The translations under genes were made by a program, and so were the position numbers. The notes under the pieces were generated by a model. That model was not told where the DNA came from. It saw only the letters and a program-made list of their open reading frames with translations, and searched no databases. DNA of 64,000 nt from NCBI RefSeq assembly GCF_039543645.1, contig NZ_BAABKD010000008.1, positions 213,334 to 277,333 of the forward strand, given 5' to 3'. This document shows, piece after piece, positions 43,801 to 52,355 of the stretch. Each line of letters opens with the position of its first letter. Positions within the stretch are counted from its first letter, which is position 1. The stretch is from Paenalcaligenes hermetiae (GTDB lineage Bacteria; Pseudomonadota; Gammaproteobacteria; Burkholderiales; Burkholderiaceae_B).

Positions 43801-44079
43801 TTGCCCACCCATCGTGGGTAACAAGGCGTCAGGACGTTCACGCTCAATGATTTTTTCAACGGCCTGCCATGTGATGGGCTCAATGTAGGTGACATCCGCC
43901 GTATCCGGATCGGTCATGATGGTGGCGGGGTTGCTATTGACTAAAATCGTGCGATAACCCTCGGCTTTTAAAGCCTTACAAGCTTGGGCACCGGAGTAGT
44001 CAAATTCGCAAGCCTGACCAATGATAATTGGTCCAGCCCCGATAATAAGAATACTTTTTATATCTGTACGCTTAGGCAT
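40849..44079 (-). CDS. carB: Carbamoyl-phosphate synthase large subunit
   Basis: CarB makes carbamoyl phosphate from bicarbonate, ammonia and two ATP for arginine and pyrimidine synthesis. 1076 residues (E. coli 1073). Two homologous ATP-grasp halves start with [31 protein letters not shown] and [28 protein letters not shown] (about residue 560). Both contain ATP-grasp elements such as [19 protein letters not shown] and [18 protein letters not shown]. The C-terminal MGS-like domain (from about residue 940; [34 protein letters not shown]) is the allosteric UMP/ornithine site. Follows carA after 17 bases. Confidence 0.98.
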   Translation of the reverse strand: [1076 protein letters not shown]

Positions 44080-44096
44080 AATGATCTGTCTGGCAA

Positions 44097-45257
44097 TTAA
44101 GCCTGTTGGTTAGCCATCAGGCTAATAAATTGGTCAAAAAGTGCTGTCATGTCACGGGGGCCAGGGGTGGCCTCGGGGTGACCTTGAAAACCAAATGCGG
44201 GACGATCGGTAAACGCTAAGCCTTGTAAGCTACCATCAAACAGTGACACATGCGTCACGCGTACATTTGCGGGTAAGCTATCTGCATCGATCGCAAAACC
44301 ATGGTTTTGACTGGTAATAAAAACACGACCGTCATCCAATTGTTTAACTGGATGATTCGCTCCATGATGACCGGTTTTCATTTTGACGCTCTGTGCGCCT
44401 GCCGCTAACCCAAGCAGCTGATGGCCTAAACAAATACCAAACAAAGGCACTTTTTTATCTAAAAAAGCTTGGGTAGCAGTAATCGCGTAATCACAAGCGG
44501 CTGGGTCGCCTGGACCATTTGATAAGAAAACGCCATCTGGATTCAAGGCCAACACGTCTTCTGCACTGGTATGAGCAGGTACTACCGTGATACGACAGCC
44601 CCGATCGGCTAACAAACGCAAAATATTGGCTTTGACCCCAAAATCATAGGCCACGACATGTAAAGCGTCGGTTTCAGGCTTGGATTCTGTAAAGCCTTGG
44701 CCTAGTTGCCAAGAACCTTGGGTCCATGTTTTTTGGTTAGAGGTCGAAACCTCTTTTACCAGATCCATGCCCTCTAGCCCGGCAAAAGAACGGGCCAATT
44801 CAATGGCCCGTTCTGTGTCATCACCCACGAGAATACAAGCACTCTGGGCACCTTTTTCACGCAAAATACGCGTGAGCTTGCGCGTGTCAACGCCAGCAAT
44901 CGCTACAACACCCTGCTCTTTGAGGTAATCAGGCAAAGACTGGGTGGAGCGGAAATTGGATACGCGTAATGCGCAATCACGTACCACTAACCCTGCGGCT
45001 TGGATGCCTTCCGACTCGGCATCTTCGGGATTTACCCCAGTGTTACCAATGTGTGGATAGGTTAGTGTAACGATTTGACCTTTATAGCTAGGGTCAGTGA
45101 GGATTTCCTGATAGCCGGTCATCGATGTATTAAATACGACTTCAGCTACCGTATAGCCCTCGGCACCAATGGCATAACCTTTAAATATGGTCCCATCAGC
45201 AAGGGCTAGGATCGCACTTCTAGCATTGGACTCGTCAGGAAAAAGAGACGGCAGCAC
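44097..45257 (-). CDS. carA: Carbamoyl-phosphate synthase small subunit
   Basis: CarA is the glutaminase that feeds ammonia to CarB. The N-terminal CPSase domain starts AILALADGTIFKGYAIGAEG. The class I amidotransferase domain (from about residue 200) has VPLFGICLGHQLLGLAAG with the nucleophilic Cys and FGFQGHPEATPGPRD with His and Glu, so the triad is complete. The start is placed at GTG 45257 (VLPSLFPDE) because GGGGT lies about 7 bases upstream and this matches related N termini; a TTG 18 bases further upstream lacks a ribosome site. A TATAAT on the minus strand near 45300 may be the -10. Confidence 0.95.
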   Translation of the reverse strand: MLPSLFPDESNARSAILALADGTIFKGYAIGAEGYTVAEVVFNTSMTGYQEILTDPSYKGQIVTLTYPHIGNTGVNPEDAESEGIQAAGLVVRDCALRVSNFRSTQSLPDYLKEQGVVAIAGVDTRKLTRILREKGAQSACILVGDDTERAIELARSFAGLEGMDLVKEVSTSNQKTWTQGSWQLGQGFTESKPETDALHVVAYDFGVKANILRLLADRGCRITVVPAHTSAEDVLALNPDGVFLSNGPGDPAACDYAITATQAFLDKKVPLFGICLGHQLLGLAAGAQSVKMKTGHHGANHPVKQLDDGRVFITSQNHGFAIDADSLPANVRVTHVSLFDGSLQGLAFTDRPAFGFQGHPEATPGPRDMTALFDQFISLMANQQA

Positions 45258-45421
45258 GTTTAAACCCCGGTTCAAAATTTACAAATAAAACTTAACGATT
45301 ATACCCCGACTTCGCATGGGGCATAAAGCACATATCGTGCAGTAGCAACAGCGCTACAAACCTATTAAAAATAGTCTACATTAAGAGACTATCCTGTTTT
45401 GCTTTTTTTTGGCGACTTATT

Positions 45422-46387
45422 ATGACCACTTTGCTTGATTCTTTGCGTCAATACACAACGGTCGTGGCCGATACTGGAGACTTTGAGGCCATGAAAGCCT
45501 TTAAGCCTACGGATGCAACGACCAACCCATCGTTAATTCTCAACGCCGTCCAGCAGCCTGCTTATCAGCATTTACTGGTCGAAACGATAAAACAACACCC
45601 TAATGCCAATGCGGCTGAGCTCAACGATGCCCTATTAGTCGCCTTTGGAAAAGCCATTCTCGATATCGTTCCTGGTCGGGTGTCTACAGAAATCGATGCG
45701 CGTTTATCTTTTGACACGCAAGCCAGCATTGAACGCGCGCGCTACATTATCCAGCAATATGAACAAGCAGGCATCGATCGATCCCGCGTGCTCATTAAGC
45801 TGGCCTCCACCTGGGAGGGCATCCAAGCCGCCAAACAACTGCAAAATGAAGGGATACAGTGTAACTTGACCCTGCTCTTTTGTTTAGCCCAAGCTATTGC
45901 ATGCGCTCAAGCCAAAGTTACACTGATTTCCCCTTTTGTGGGGCGTATTTATGACTGGTATAAAAAACAAGCCGGTACTAGCTGGGACGAAACCGCCCAT
46001 GCCGGTGTCAATGATCCTGGTGTAAAGTCGGTACGCCAAATTTACGACTACTTTAAAGCCTATGATGTTAAAACAGAAATCATGGGCGCCAGTTTTCGTA
46101 ATACGGGACAAATTCTAGCATTAGCCGGATGTGATTTGCTAACTATTAGCCCAGGTTTGCTGAGTGAGCTAGCCAATACCCAAGGCGAAGTCACCAAACA
46201 CCTTGATGCTGCTCAATCCAAACAGGCAGCACCAGAGTGGCAGGCCAGTAATGAAATCGTATTTAGAACGGATCTAAATGCGGATGCTATGGCAACAGAA
46301 AAACTGGCTGAGGGAATTCGCTTTTTTATTCGTGACGCCATCGCTCTTGACCAGCTCATCGCACAAACCAAAGCCCAAGTGCAATAG
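45422..46387 (+). CDS. tal: Transaldolase (class I, TalB type)
   Basis: Transaldolase moves a dihydroxyacetone unit between sugar phosphates in the pentose phosphate pathway. 321 residues, like E. coli TalB (317). The family's first motif FKPTDATTNPSLIL is at about residues 22-35, the Schiff-base Lys lies in RVLIKLASTWEGIQAA (about residue 131), and TLLFCLAQAIACAQA and LISPFVGRIYDWYKK follow. Monocistronic. An inverted repeat TAGTCT/AGACTA lies upstream at about 45371, of unknown meaning. Confidence 0.96.
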   Translation: MTTLLDSLRQYTTVVADTGDFEAMKAFKPTDATTNPSLILNAVQQPAYQHLLVETIKQHPNANAAELNDALLVAFGKAILDIVPGRVSTEIDARLSFDTQASIERARYIIQQYEQAGIDRSRVLIKLASTWEGIQAAKQLQNEGIQCNLTLLFCLAQAIACAQAKVTLISPFVGRIYDWYKKQAGTSWDETAHAGVNDPGVKSVRQIYDYFKAYDVKTEIMGASFRNTGQILALAGCDLLTISPGLLSELANTQGEVTKHLDAAQSKQAAPEWQASNEIVFRTDLNADAMATEKLAEGIRFFIRDAIALDQLIAQTKAQVQ

Positions 46388-46397
46388 TTAACGCGGA

Positions 46398-46444
46398 TGT
46401 ATCCACCCTTCGGCGGGTATTTTTACTATCCGAAGGGTGTAATA
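46398..46444. terminator. Hairpin between convergent tal and ABC permease genes
   Basis: CACCCTTCGG (46404-46413) pairs with CCGAAGGGTG (46430-46439) around a T-rich loop. No strong U-tract flanks the long stem; the inner ACCC..GGGT followed by ATTTTT could act for tal. Confidence 0.5.
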
Positions 46445-46448
46445 GATA

Positions 46449-47240
46449 CTATAGCTGTGTGGCATTCCCTTGCTGGGGGCGCCAAGACAACAACTTTTTT
46501 TCAACCAGACTCACCATCGCGTCCAGCACCAATGCTGCTGCGGTCAATACAATAATTCCCGCGTAAACTGTATTCACGTCTAATGTACCTTCCGCCTGTA
46601 AAATCAAATAGCCAACACCACTAGCCGAACCAAGGTATTCACCTACCACTGCTCCAACAAAAGCTAACCCCACCGAGGTATGTAGACTAGAAAACACCCA
46701 GCTCATTGCCGAGGGGATATATACATAACGGAGCAGCTGTTTATGATTGGCCCCAAGCATACGCGCGTTATCTAATAAGGTTTTGCTCACCTCTCTTACG
46801 CCTTGATACACATTAAAAAAGACAATAAAAAAGACGAGCGTTACAGCAAGGGCAACCTTAGACCAGATGCCAAGCCCAAACCACATACCAAAAATAGGCG
46901 CTAAAATCACACGAGGCATCGAGTTTGCCGCGGTAATATAAGGATCTAGCAAAGCACTAGCCGAGGGCGATAAGCCTAGCCATAGCCCAAATGCCAAACC
47001 AGATACTGTCCCAATAACAAACGCCAACAGCGTTTCAGACAGGGTCACCCCTAAGTGCGGGTAAATGTCCCCATCAACAAAAAACCATTGCCAAATCACT
47101 TTGGCGACCTCTATGGGCTGACCAAAGAAAAAAGCGAATCCAGTGTCACGAGACAGCACGTACCAAATAAAAAGCAGTACCAATAAAAGAAGTATTTGCC
47201 AGACTCTTAATCGCCAAGACATAAAATTTTTTGACATCAC
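46449..47240 (-). CDS. ABC transporter permease, NitT/TauT (SsuC-like) family
   Basis: A 263-residue inner-membrane permease with about six membrane helices. The coupling loop VSKTLLDNARMLGANHKQLLRYVYIPSAMSWVFSSLHTSVGLAFVGAVVGEYLGSASGVGYLI (about residues 155-220) is typical of nitrate, taurine, alkanesulfonate and HMP-type systems. Last gene of a three-gene operon, immediately after the ATPase. No accessory enzyme gene that would reveal the substrate is linked. Confidence 0.9.
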   Translation of the reverse strand: MMSKNFMSWRLRVWQILLLLVLLFIWYVLSRDTGFAFFFGQPIEVAKVIWQWFFVDGDIYPHLGVTLSETLLAFVIGTVSGLAFGLWLGLSPSASALLDPYITAANSMPRVILAPIFGMWFGLGIWSKVALAVTLVFFIVFFNVYQGVREVSKTLLDNARMLGANHKQLLRYVYIPSAMSWVFSSLHTSVGLAFVGAVVGEYLGSASGVGYLILQAEGTLDVNTVYAGIIVLTAAALVLDAMVSLVEKKLLSWRPQQGNATQL

Positions 47241-48050
47241 TTATCCTCGTCTCTGTTGCTCATAGCCTTTTAACACCTCTTCGCGAAGCACATCCCAAAT
47301 GGCAGCATGTAACTCTACAAATCGTGTGTTATTCCTGATTTCCGCCACATCACGTGGACGAGGTAAATCAATATCAAACTCTCCTATTGGGTGTGTACCA
47401 GGGCCTGCTGCCAACACGATAACCCTATCACTCATCGCGATGGCCTCGTCAAGGTCATGCGTAATAAAGAGTACGGCTTTACGACTGGCCATCCAAATCT
47501 CTAACACCTCGTTTTCCATCAACTGTCGTGTTTGAATATCTAGAGCAGAAAAAGGCTCATCCATTAGGATGATATCGGGATCACGTATTAAGGTCTGAGC
47601 CAACATGACCCGCTTTCTCATCCCCCCAGACATCTGATGAGGGTATCTATCTTCGAAGCCACCTAAACCGACTCGCTTTAGCCATTCGCGGGCTTTTTCA
47701 TCCGCTTGTTTTTTATTCTCTCCGGCAAACTCTAACCCAGCGGTAACATTATCCAACGCCGTACGCCAGGGCATAAGCGCTTCGCCTTGGAACATATAAC
47801 CCGCTCTATGGTTTACACCCTGAAGCGGCTCCCCAAACACTCGCACCTCGCCCGACGTAGGGGCGAGCAAGCCAGCCCCCACATTCAATAATGTTGATTT
47901 CCCACAACCAGTGGGGCCCACCACAGAAACAAACTCGCCGGGGGCCACGTGAATTGTTGCATCTTTTACGGCGGTATAACTCCCACCCCCATGTCTAGAT
48001 GGAAAAACACAACTAATATTATCTAAACTTAATGCTTTCATCTTAGCCAT
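47241..48050 (-). CDS. ABC transporter ATP-binding protein, NitT/TauT family
   Basis: A 269-residue ATPase. Walker A GPTGCGKST is at about residue 44, Q-loop MFQGEALMPWRTALDNV at about residue 85, signature MSGGMRKRVMLAQ at about residue 140, Walker B IILMDEPFSALDI at about residue 160 and H-loop ITHDLDEAIAMSDR at about residue 196. The signature MSGGM rather than LSGGQ is common in this subgroup. Its start overlaps the binding-protein gene by 8 bases and its stop adjoins the permease gene. Confidence 0.9.
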   Translation of the reverse strand: MAKMKALSLDNISCVFPSRHGGGSYTAVKDATIHVAPGEFVSVVGPTGCGKSTLLNVGAGLLAPTSGEVRVFGEPLQGVNHRAGYMFQGEALMPWRTALDNVTAGLEFAGENKKQADEKAREWLKRVGLGGFEDRYPHQMSGGMRKRVMLAQTLIRDPDIILMDEPFSALDIQTRQLMENEVLEIWMASRKAVLFITHDLDEAIAMSDRVIVLAAGPGTHPIGEFDIDLPRPRDVAEIRNNTRFVELHAAIWDVLREEVLKGYEQQRRG

Positions 48051-49092
48051 TCGAGTATTTTTTCACCGCCGCCTCGACAAACTCATTCGTCCAAAGCTTA
48101 TCTGTATTAATTTGACTTTTATCTAAATTTGTTGCAAAAGCACTCATGGCATGCAACGCCGTAGCTGGGCCATCCTCGTCCATATAGCCATCGGGCGATA
48201 GTGCCTCTAGGTTACTTTTTAATCCTTGGATATAGAGCTCAGGATTATTCAATAGATAAGAAGTAGGAACAGTTTGTGCAATTTCCTCGGGGCTGACACG
48301 ATGAATCCACTGATTCGCACGAACCATTGCATTAACAAGTGCTTGCGTAGTGTTTGGGTTTTGATCAATAAACCGCTGTGAGACATATAAGCAACCAGAA
48401 GGCATATTGCCACCAAAAATCGCTTGCGTATCTTTCAGGGTGCGCGTATCGGCAATAATCGTTAGCTCTTCGTTTTCCATTAAGGTGCCGATGACGGGGT
48501 CTAAGTTAGCAATTGCATCAACCTGCCCTGTACGGACTGCTGTCACCGCTCCAGCACCGCCCCCTACCCCAATGAAAGACACATCAGATGGCTTGAGTCC
48601 ATGTTTATCTAAAAAGAAATTCACCATCATGTTGGTAGAGGACCCTGGAGCCGTCACCCCAATCTTTTTCCCTTTTAAGTCTTGGGGGGATTGGTAATTT
48701 GGCATGGTTTTATTTGAAACCCCCAGCACAATCATGGGAGCCCGCCCTTGTTGTACGATAGAACGATAAAACTGCCCTTTGGACTGCAGGTTAATCGTAT
48801 GCTCAAAAGCCCCTGACACCACATCAGCACTACCACCAACAACCGCCTGTAGTGCTCGAGAGCCGCCAGCAAAATCCACCACTTTTACATCCAGCCCCTC
48901 ATCTTTGAAATACCCATTGATCTCCGCAATGGATAAGGGCAGGTAGTAGATAATAGCCTTGCCCCCCACGGCGATGGTTATTTTCTTTTTCTCTAGCTGC
49001 AGAGCGTTATTTGCCCAAGCCAAAGGGGGGATTAACTGAAAGCCACCCGTTATCGCGGCCCATTTCATCAAGTCTCGACGAGATATGCTCAT
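48043..49092 (-). CDS. NitT/TauT-type substrate-binding protein with Tat signal
   Basis: A periplasmic receptor of about 349 residues. The N terminus MSISRRDLMKWAAITGG is a twin-arginine signal (SRRDLMK), so it is probably exported folded by Tat. The fold follows: KITIAVGGKAIIYYLPLSIAEINGYFKDEGLDVKVVDFAGG (about residues 35-75), then AVVGGSADVVSGAFEHTI and KGKKIGVTAPGSSTNMMV (about residue 143). The start is fixed at 49092 by GGAGGA 6 bases upstream. First gene of the operon. Substrate unknown (nitrate, sulfonate, pyrimidine precursor or aromatic acid are all possible). Confidence 0.87.
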   Translation of the reverse strand: MSISRRDLMKWAAITGGFQLIPPLAWANNALQLEKKKITIAVGGKAIIYYLPLSIAEINGYFKDEGLDVKVVDFAGGSRALQAVVGGSADVVSGAFEHTINLQSKGQFYRSIVQQGRAPMIVLGVSNKTMPNYQSPQDLKGKKIGVTAPGSSTNMMVNFFLDKHGLKPSDVSFIGVGGGAGAVTAVRTGQVDAIANLDPVIGTLMENEELTIIADTRTLKDTQAIFGGNMPSGCLYVSQRFIDQNPNTTQALVNAMVRANQWIHRVSPEEIAQTVPTSYLLNNPELYIQGLKSNLEALSPDGYMDEDGPATALHAMSAFATNLDKSQINTDKLWTNEFVEAAVKKYSNG

Positions 49093-49132
49093 GTGTTCCT
49101 CCAAATCAGTTTTATCTGAAAAATCGTTGTTA

Positions 49133-49741
49133 TTACGTGCTTTTTCGCTCCATCAATGCCCAAGCAATCGTACTGGCATCGACATATTCCAGCTCGCTAC
49201 CGGCGGGCACGCCGCGTGCGAGCCGGCTTAGCTTGATGCCTTGACCACGTAAGAACTCGGCCAAGTGATGGGCAGTGGTTTCGCCTTCTGCCGTGTAATT
49301 CGTGGCTAATATGACTTCTTTGACTGCTGATTCCTGCGCACGGTTCGCTATGCGCTGAAACTGCAAATCTTTAGGCCCTACCCCTTCGAGTGGAGCCAAG
49401 CGCCCCATCAGTACATAATACAAGCCGTTATAGCTATGGCTAGCCTCGATCATATTTTGATCAGCGGGCGTTTCCACGATGCATAATAAGCTTGGGTCAC
49501 GCTGTGGGTTCGAACAGGTTAAGCAGATTTCTGTTTCACTAAAACTATTACAGCGCTGGCAATGCACAAGCGTTGTCGTGGCCTGATCCAAAGCGCGACT
49601 AAGTGTCTGCGCCCCCACGACATCATTCTGCAATAAGTGGTAAGCCATACGCCGTGCCGTGCGCTCCCCCACACCAGGTAGGCGCTTAAAAGCATCTATC
49701 AAATCACGTAACGGCGCAGGCTCAGGTAATAATATGGTCAT
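49133..49741 (-). CDS. recR: Recombination mediator RecR
   Basis: RecR works with RecO (and RecF) to load RecA on SSB-coated gaps. 202 residues (E. coli 201). It shows the helix-hairpin-helix LIDAFKRLPGVGERTARRMAYHLL (residues 10-33), the four-cysteine zinc finger in CQRCNSFSETEICLTC (about residues 57-72) and the Toprim domain with LCIVETPADQNMIEASHSYNGLYYVLMGRLAPLEGVGP (about residues 80-120). Directly follows ybaB, as in the conserved dnaX-ybaB-recR cluster. Confidence 0.97.
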   Translation of the reverse strand: MTILLPEPAPLRDLIDAFKRLPGVGERTARRMAYHLLQNDVVGAQTLSRALDQATTTLVHCQRCNSFSETEICLTCSNPQRDPSLLCIVETPADQNMIEASHSYNGLYYVLMGRLAPLEGVGPKDLQFQRIANRAQESAVKEVILATNYTAEGETTAHHLAEFLRGQGIKLSRLARGVPAGSELEYVDASTIAWALMERKST

Positions 49742-50068
49742 TTAAAACGGGAAAGACATACCGGGAGGCAAAGGCAAACCGGCTGTAATAGCGGACATTT
49801 TCTCTTGAGAAGTGGCCTCGGCTTTACGCAAAGCGTCGTTAACAGCCGCCGCGACTAAATCCTCTAACATGTCTTTATCGTCCTCTAACAAAGACGGGTC
49901 AATATGAACACGACGTACATCATTACGGCAGGTCACCGTAACTTTAACCAAGCCCCCACCAGCGGCACCCTCGACTTCGAGGTTGGCGAGCTCATCTTGC
50001 GCCTTTTTCATATTTTCTTGCATTTGCTGCGCCTGACGCATCAAGCCAGCGAGTTGTCCTTTCATCAT
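49742..50068 (-). CDS. ybaB: Nucleoid-associated protein, YbaB/EbfC family
   Basis: A 108-residue DNA-binding dimer (E. coli YbaB 109). The start GQLAGLMRQAQQMQENMKKAQDELANLEVEG is the conserved N-terminal helix; VKVTVTCRNDVRRVHIDPSLLEDDKDMLEDLVAAAVNDALRKAE makes up the core. It adjoins recR without a gap and follows dnaX by about 50 bases. Confidence 0.95.
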   Translation of the reverse strand: MMKGQLAGLMRQAQQMQENMKKAQDELANLEVEGAAGGGLVKVTVTCRNDVRRVHIDPSLLEDDKDMLEDLVAAAVNDALRKAEATSQEKMSAITAGLPLPPGMSFPF

Positions 50069-50117
50069 AGAAAATCGTCCTAAATCATAAAATCATGGAA
50101 AGAGCTACGGCTGGGCA

Positions 50118-52154
50118 TTATTTAGCCCGGATCGAGCCCGTGACAATTTGAGCATCAAATTGCGCTTCGAGTGCTAGTATAAACGGATTTTGCTGCGCAT
50201 CGTTTTCTGCTTGCTCCTGACGCTGTTGACGTAGTGCCTCTGCCTGAGCAAACGCTGTTTCTGAACCCGTGTCGCCATATTCAATATGGAGCTGTAGCGC
50301 GCGCCCAAAATGTTCGTTTAACACCGTATTAATGCGGGCTTTGGCTTGGCTATCATCGGCAGAGCGAATAGCAGCACGCAAAACCACTACATTGTCCTCA
50401 AATGAAACCCATTCTGTTTGTTGAGCTAGCTCCGCTGCCCATCCAGATAAAGGCAGTGCTGTCGCCAGATCAACCCAATCGGTTGCAGTCACTTGCTCCG
50501 GCGATAAGCGCTTTGTTGTTGGCAAGTCCAACGCTGCTACCGCTTGTTGTACGGCTTCATCCATCAAGGGAGCCATGTCGCCGCCTTCAGGGCTCCCTGC
50601 GGAAAAATCGTCTTCGGTGTCCTGAGCAAAGTGCGTATCCTCTGGCTGCGCTGTTAAGGGCGGCTCATCATAAGGAGGAGGCTCCAAATCCGAGTCCTCT
50701 GCTTTAGTCGTTGCCATCTGGCTAGGCTCTGGACTCTTAGCCAACTTCCCTGAAGTAGCAGACCTTAGGTCAGCAGCTTTTTGCACCGGTAAAGATGGCT
50801 CCGTTTCCCACGGAGGTAAATCCGCCTCTGTTGCTTGTTTGACCGCCGCTCCACCGCTTTCTATCACGGCGGGCTGAATGCCTGTGCGTGGTTCAGGATC
50901 AGGCGAGACGGCAGAGCGAACCGGCGAAGATACGGAAGCCGGTGGGGGAGACGCCTCGTCTGGCAATGGGGCAGCATCAGGAGCGGTTTTTTCGGGCTCA
51001 GGTGTAGGGGAAAGCGTAGGTGCAGCAGGAGTCGAATCCGGCATTGCTCGGGCTGGCGTGGGTAAACTTCCAGCAGGCGTTAATGCCAGTAGCCGCAGGC
51101 ACGCCATAATAAAACCGGCGTAATCATCTGGAGCCAAGCGAATTTCATCGCGACTATGTACCACCACAGAATAAAACAGTTGCACGTGGTCCGCAGAAAG
51201 CTGTTGCGCTAACTGCTCAATAGCGGCTAAGTTAGGCTCGTCCTGCGGTAATGCGCCCGGCACACGCTGCTCAATAGCGATCCGTGATAATAGTACAGCC
51301 AAATCGGCTAACGCCCCCTCAAAGGATAGCCCCCTGAGCAGCATATCATCTGCGATCGCTACCAAACGTTCGCCTGTGCCGTCAATCAACGCTTGAAGAA
51401 TTTGAATTAAGTGGGACTGATCAATAGTACCCAACATGCCCTGCACCGCTTCTGTGGAAACGGTTCCTGCACTGTAGGCAATCGCTTGGTCCGTAAGAGA
51501 TAACGCATCACGCATTGAGCCCTGAGCTGCTTGTGCTAACAAGCGCAGTGCTGTGGGCTCTGCAGGGATGGTCTCTTGTTGCAAAATAAACTGCAAATGC
51601 TGCTCAATAGCCGGTACGGTCATTTGCTTCAGATTGAACTGCAAGCATCGTGATAACACCGTTACCGGAATTTTTTGCGGATCTGTGGTCGCTAAAATAA
51701 ATTTCACATGAGCGGGAGGCTCTTCGAGGGTTTTGAGCATGGCATTAAAGGCATGCCCCGTTAGCATATGCACCTCGTCAATCATATAGACTTTATAACG
51801 CGCCGCACTAGGAGCATAGACCGCTTGCTCTAGCAGCTGCGTCATTTCATCCACACCTCGGTTTGAGGCGGCATCCAGCTCTACATAATCGACAAACCGT
51901 CCCTGATCAATTTCCACACAGGAGCGGCACTCTCCACATGGGTGCGCGCTTACCCCTTTTTCACAGTTTAACGCTTTGGCAAGAATACGAGACAAAGTTG
52001 TTTTACCCACACCCCGGGTGCCCGTAAAAAGCCAGGCATGATGTAAACGCTGGGTGTCTAAAGCATGGGTTAACGCACGTACCACATGCTCTTGACCAAT
52101 AAGGGTATCAAAAGAGCGCGGACGCCATTTACGAGCCAGAACTTGGTATGTCAT
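50118..52154 (-). CDS. dnaX: DNA polymerase III subunits tau (and possibly gamma)
   Basis: The clamp-loader ATPase, 678 residues. Domain I has Walker A GTRGVGKTTLSR (about residue 45), a zinc module CEKGVSAHPCGECRSC (about residues 64-79), the DEVH box MIDEVHMLTG (about residue 124) and sensor TTDPQKIPVTVLSRC (about residue 155). Domain III ends at about residue 362. A Pro/Glu/Ala linker follows, then a C-terminal tau domain (from about residue 560) that binds polymerase and helicase. A run of six A at 50987-50992, just after domain III, could allow slippage: the -1 frame stops three codons later, giving a gamma-like product of about 392 residues. Confidence 0.96.
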   Translation of the reverse strand: MTYQVLARKWRPRSFDTLIGQEHVVRALTHALDTQRLHHAWLFTGTRGVGKTTLSRILAKALNCEKGVSAHPCGECRSCVEIDQGRFVDYVELDAASNRGVDEMTQLLEQAVYAPSAARYKVYMIDEVHMLTGHAFNAMLKTLEEPPAHVKFILATTDPQKIPVTVLSRCLQFNLKQMTVPAIEQHLQFILQQETIPAEPTALRLLAQAAQGSMRDALSLTDQAIAYSAGTVSTEAVQGMLGTIDQSHLIQILQALIDGTGERLVAIADDMLLRGLSFEGALADLAVLLSRIAIEQRVPGALPQDEPNLAAIEQLAQQLSADHVQLFYSVVVHSRDEIRLAPDDYAGFIMACLRLLALTPAGSLPTPARAMPDSTPAAPTLSPTPEPEKTAPDAAPLPDEASPPPASVSSPVRSAVSPDPEPRTGIQPAVIESGGAAVKQATEADLPPWETEPSLPVQKAADLRSATSGKLAKSPEPSQMATTKAEDSDLEPPPYDEPPLTAQPEDTHFAQDTEDDFSAGSPEGGDMAPLMDEAVQQAVAALDLPTTKRLSPEQVTATDWVDLATALPLSGWAAELAQQTEWVSFEDNVVVLRAAIRSADDSQAKARINTVLNEHFGRALQLHIEYGDTGSETAFAQAEALRQQRQEQAENDAQQNPFILALEAQFDAQIVTGSIRAK

Positions 52155-52260
52155 GAAGGGAGAATCACTCGGTAGTCAGAAAAAAGCCAACGGCTAATAA
52201 AGTGTACCGGATTTGGAGAAGATGGGGGAGAAGAGAGGAAGGATTTCCCATAGAAGAGGC

Positions 52261-52355
52261 GGTGAGCCTGACTTCGGCACTGGTTCGAGACAGCTGTGGC
52301 TGCTTCGTTCCCGACCTGACCAGGTTGACTGTTGAACCATGCGAAGGGGCTCACC
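52261..52355 (-). ncRNA. ffs: 4.5S signal recognition particle RNA
   Basis: On the minus strand the RNA begins GGTGAGCC and ends GGCTCACC, a closing stem, and contains the conserved SRP apical domain: CCTGGTCAGGTCGGGAACGA with AGCAGCC following. The 95-nt hairpin binds Ffh and directs membrane proteins to the Sec machinery. It lies just upstream of dnaX, the ffs-dnaX-ybaB-recR order seen in related bacteria. Small open frames across it are artefacts. Ends estimated from the stem to within a few bases. Confidence 0.95.

Noticed and set aside
50778..50782. Five-A run in dnaX as the main frameshift site
   Set aside because: Shorter than the six-A run at 50987, further from the end of domain III, and not in a canonical slippery phase; kept only as a secondary candidate.
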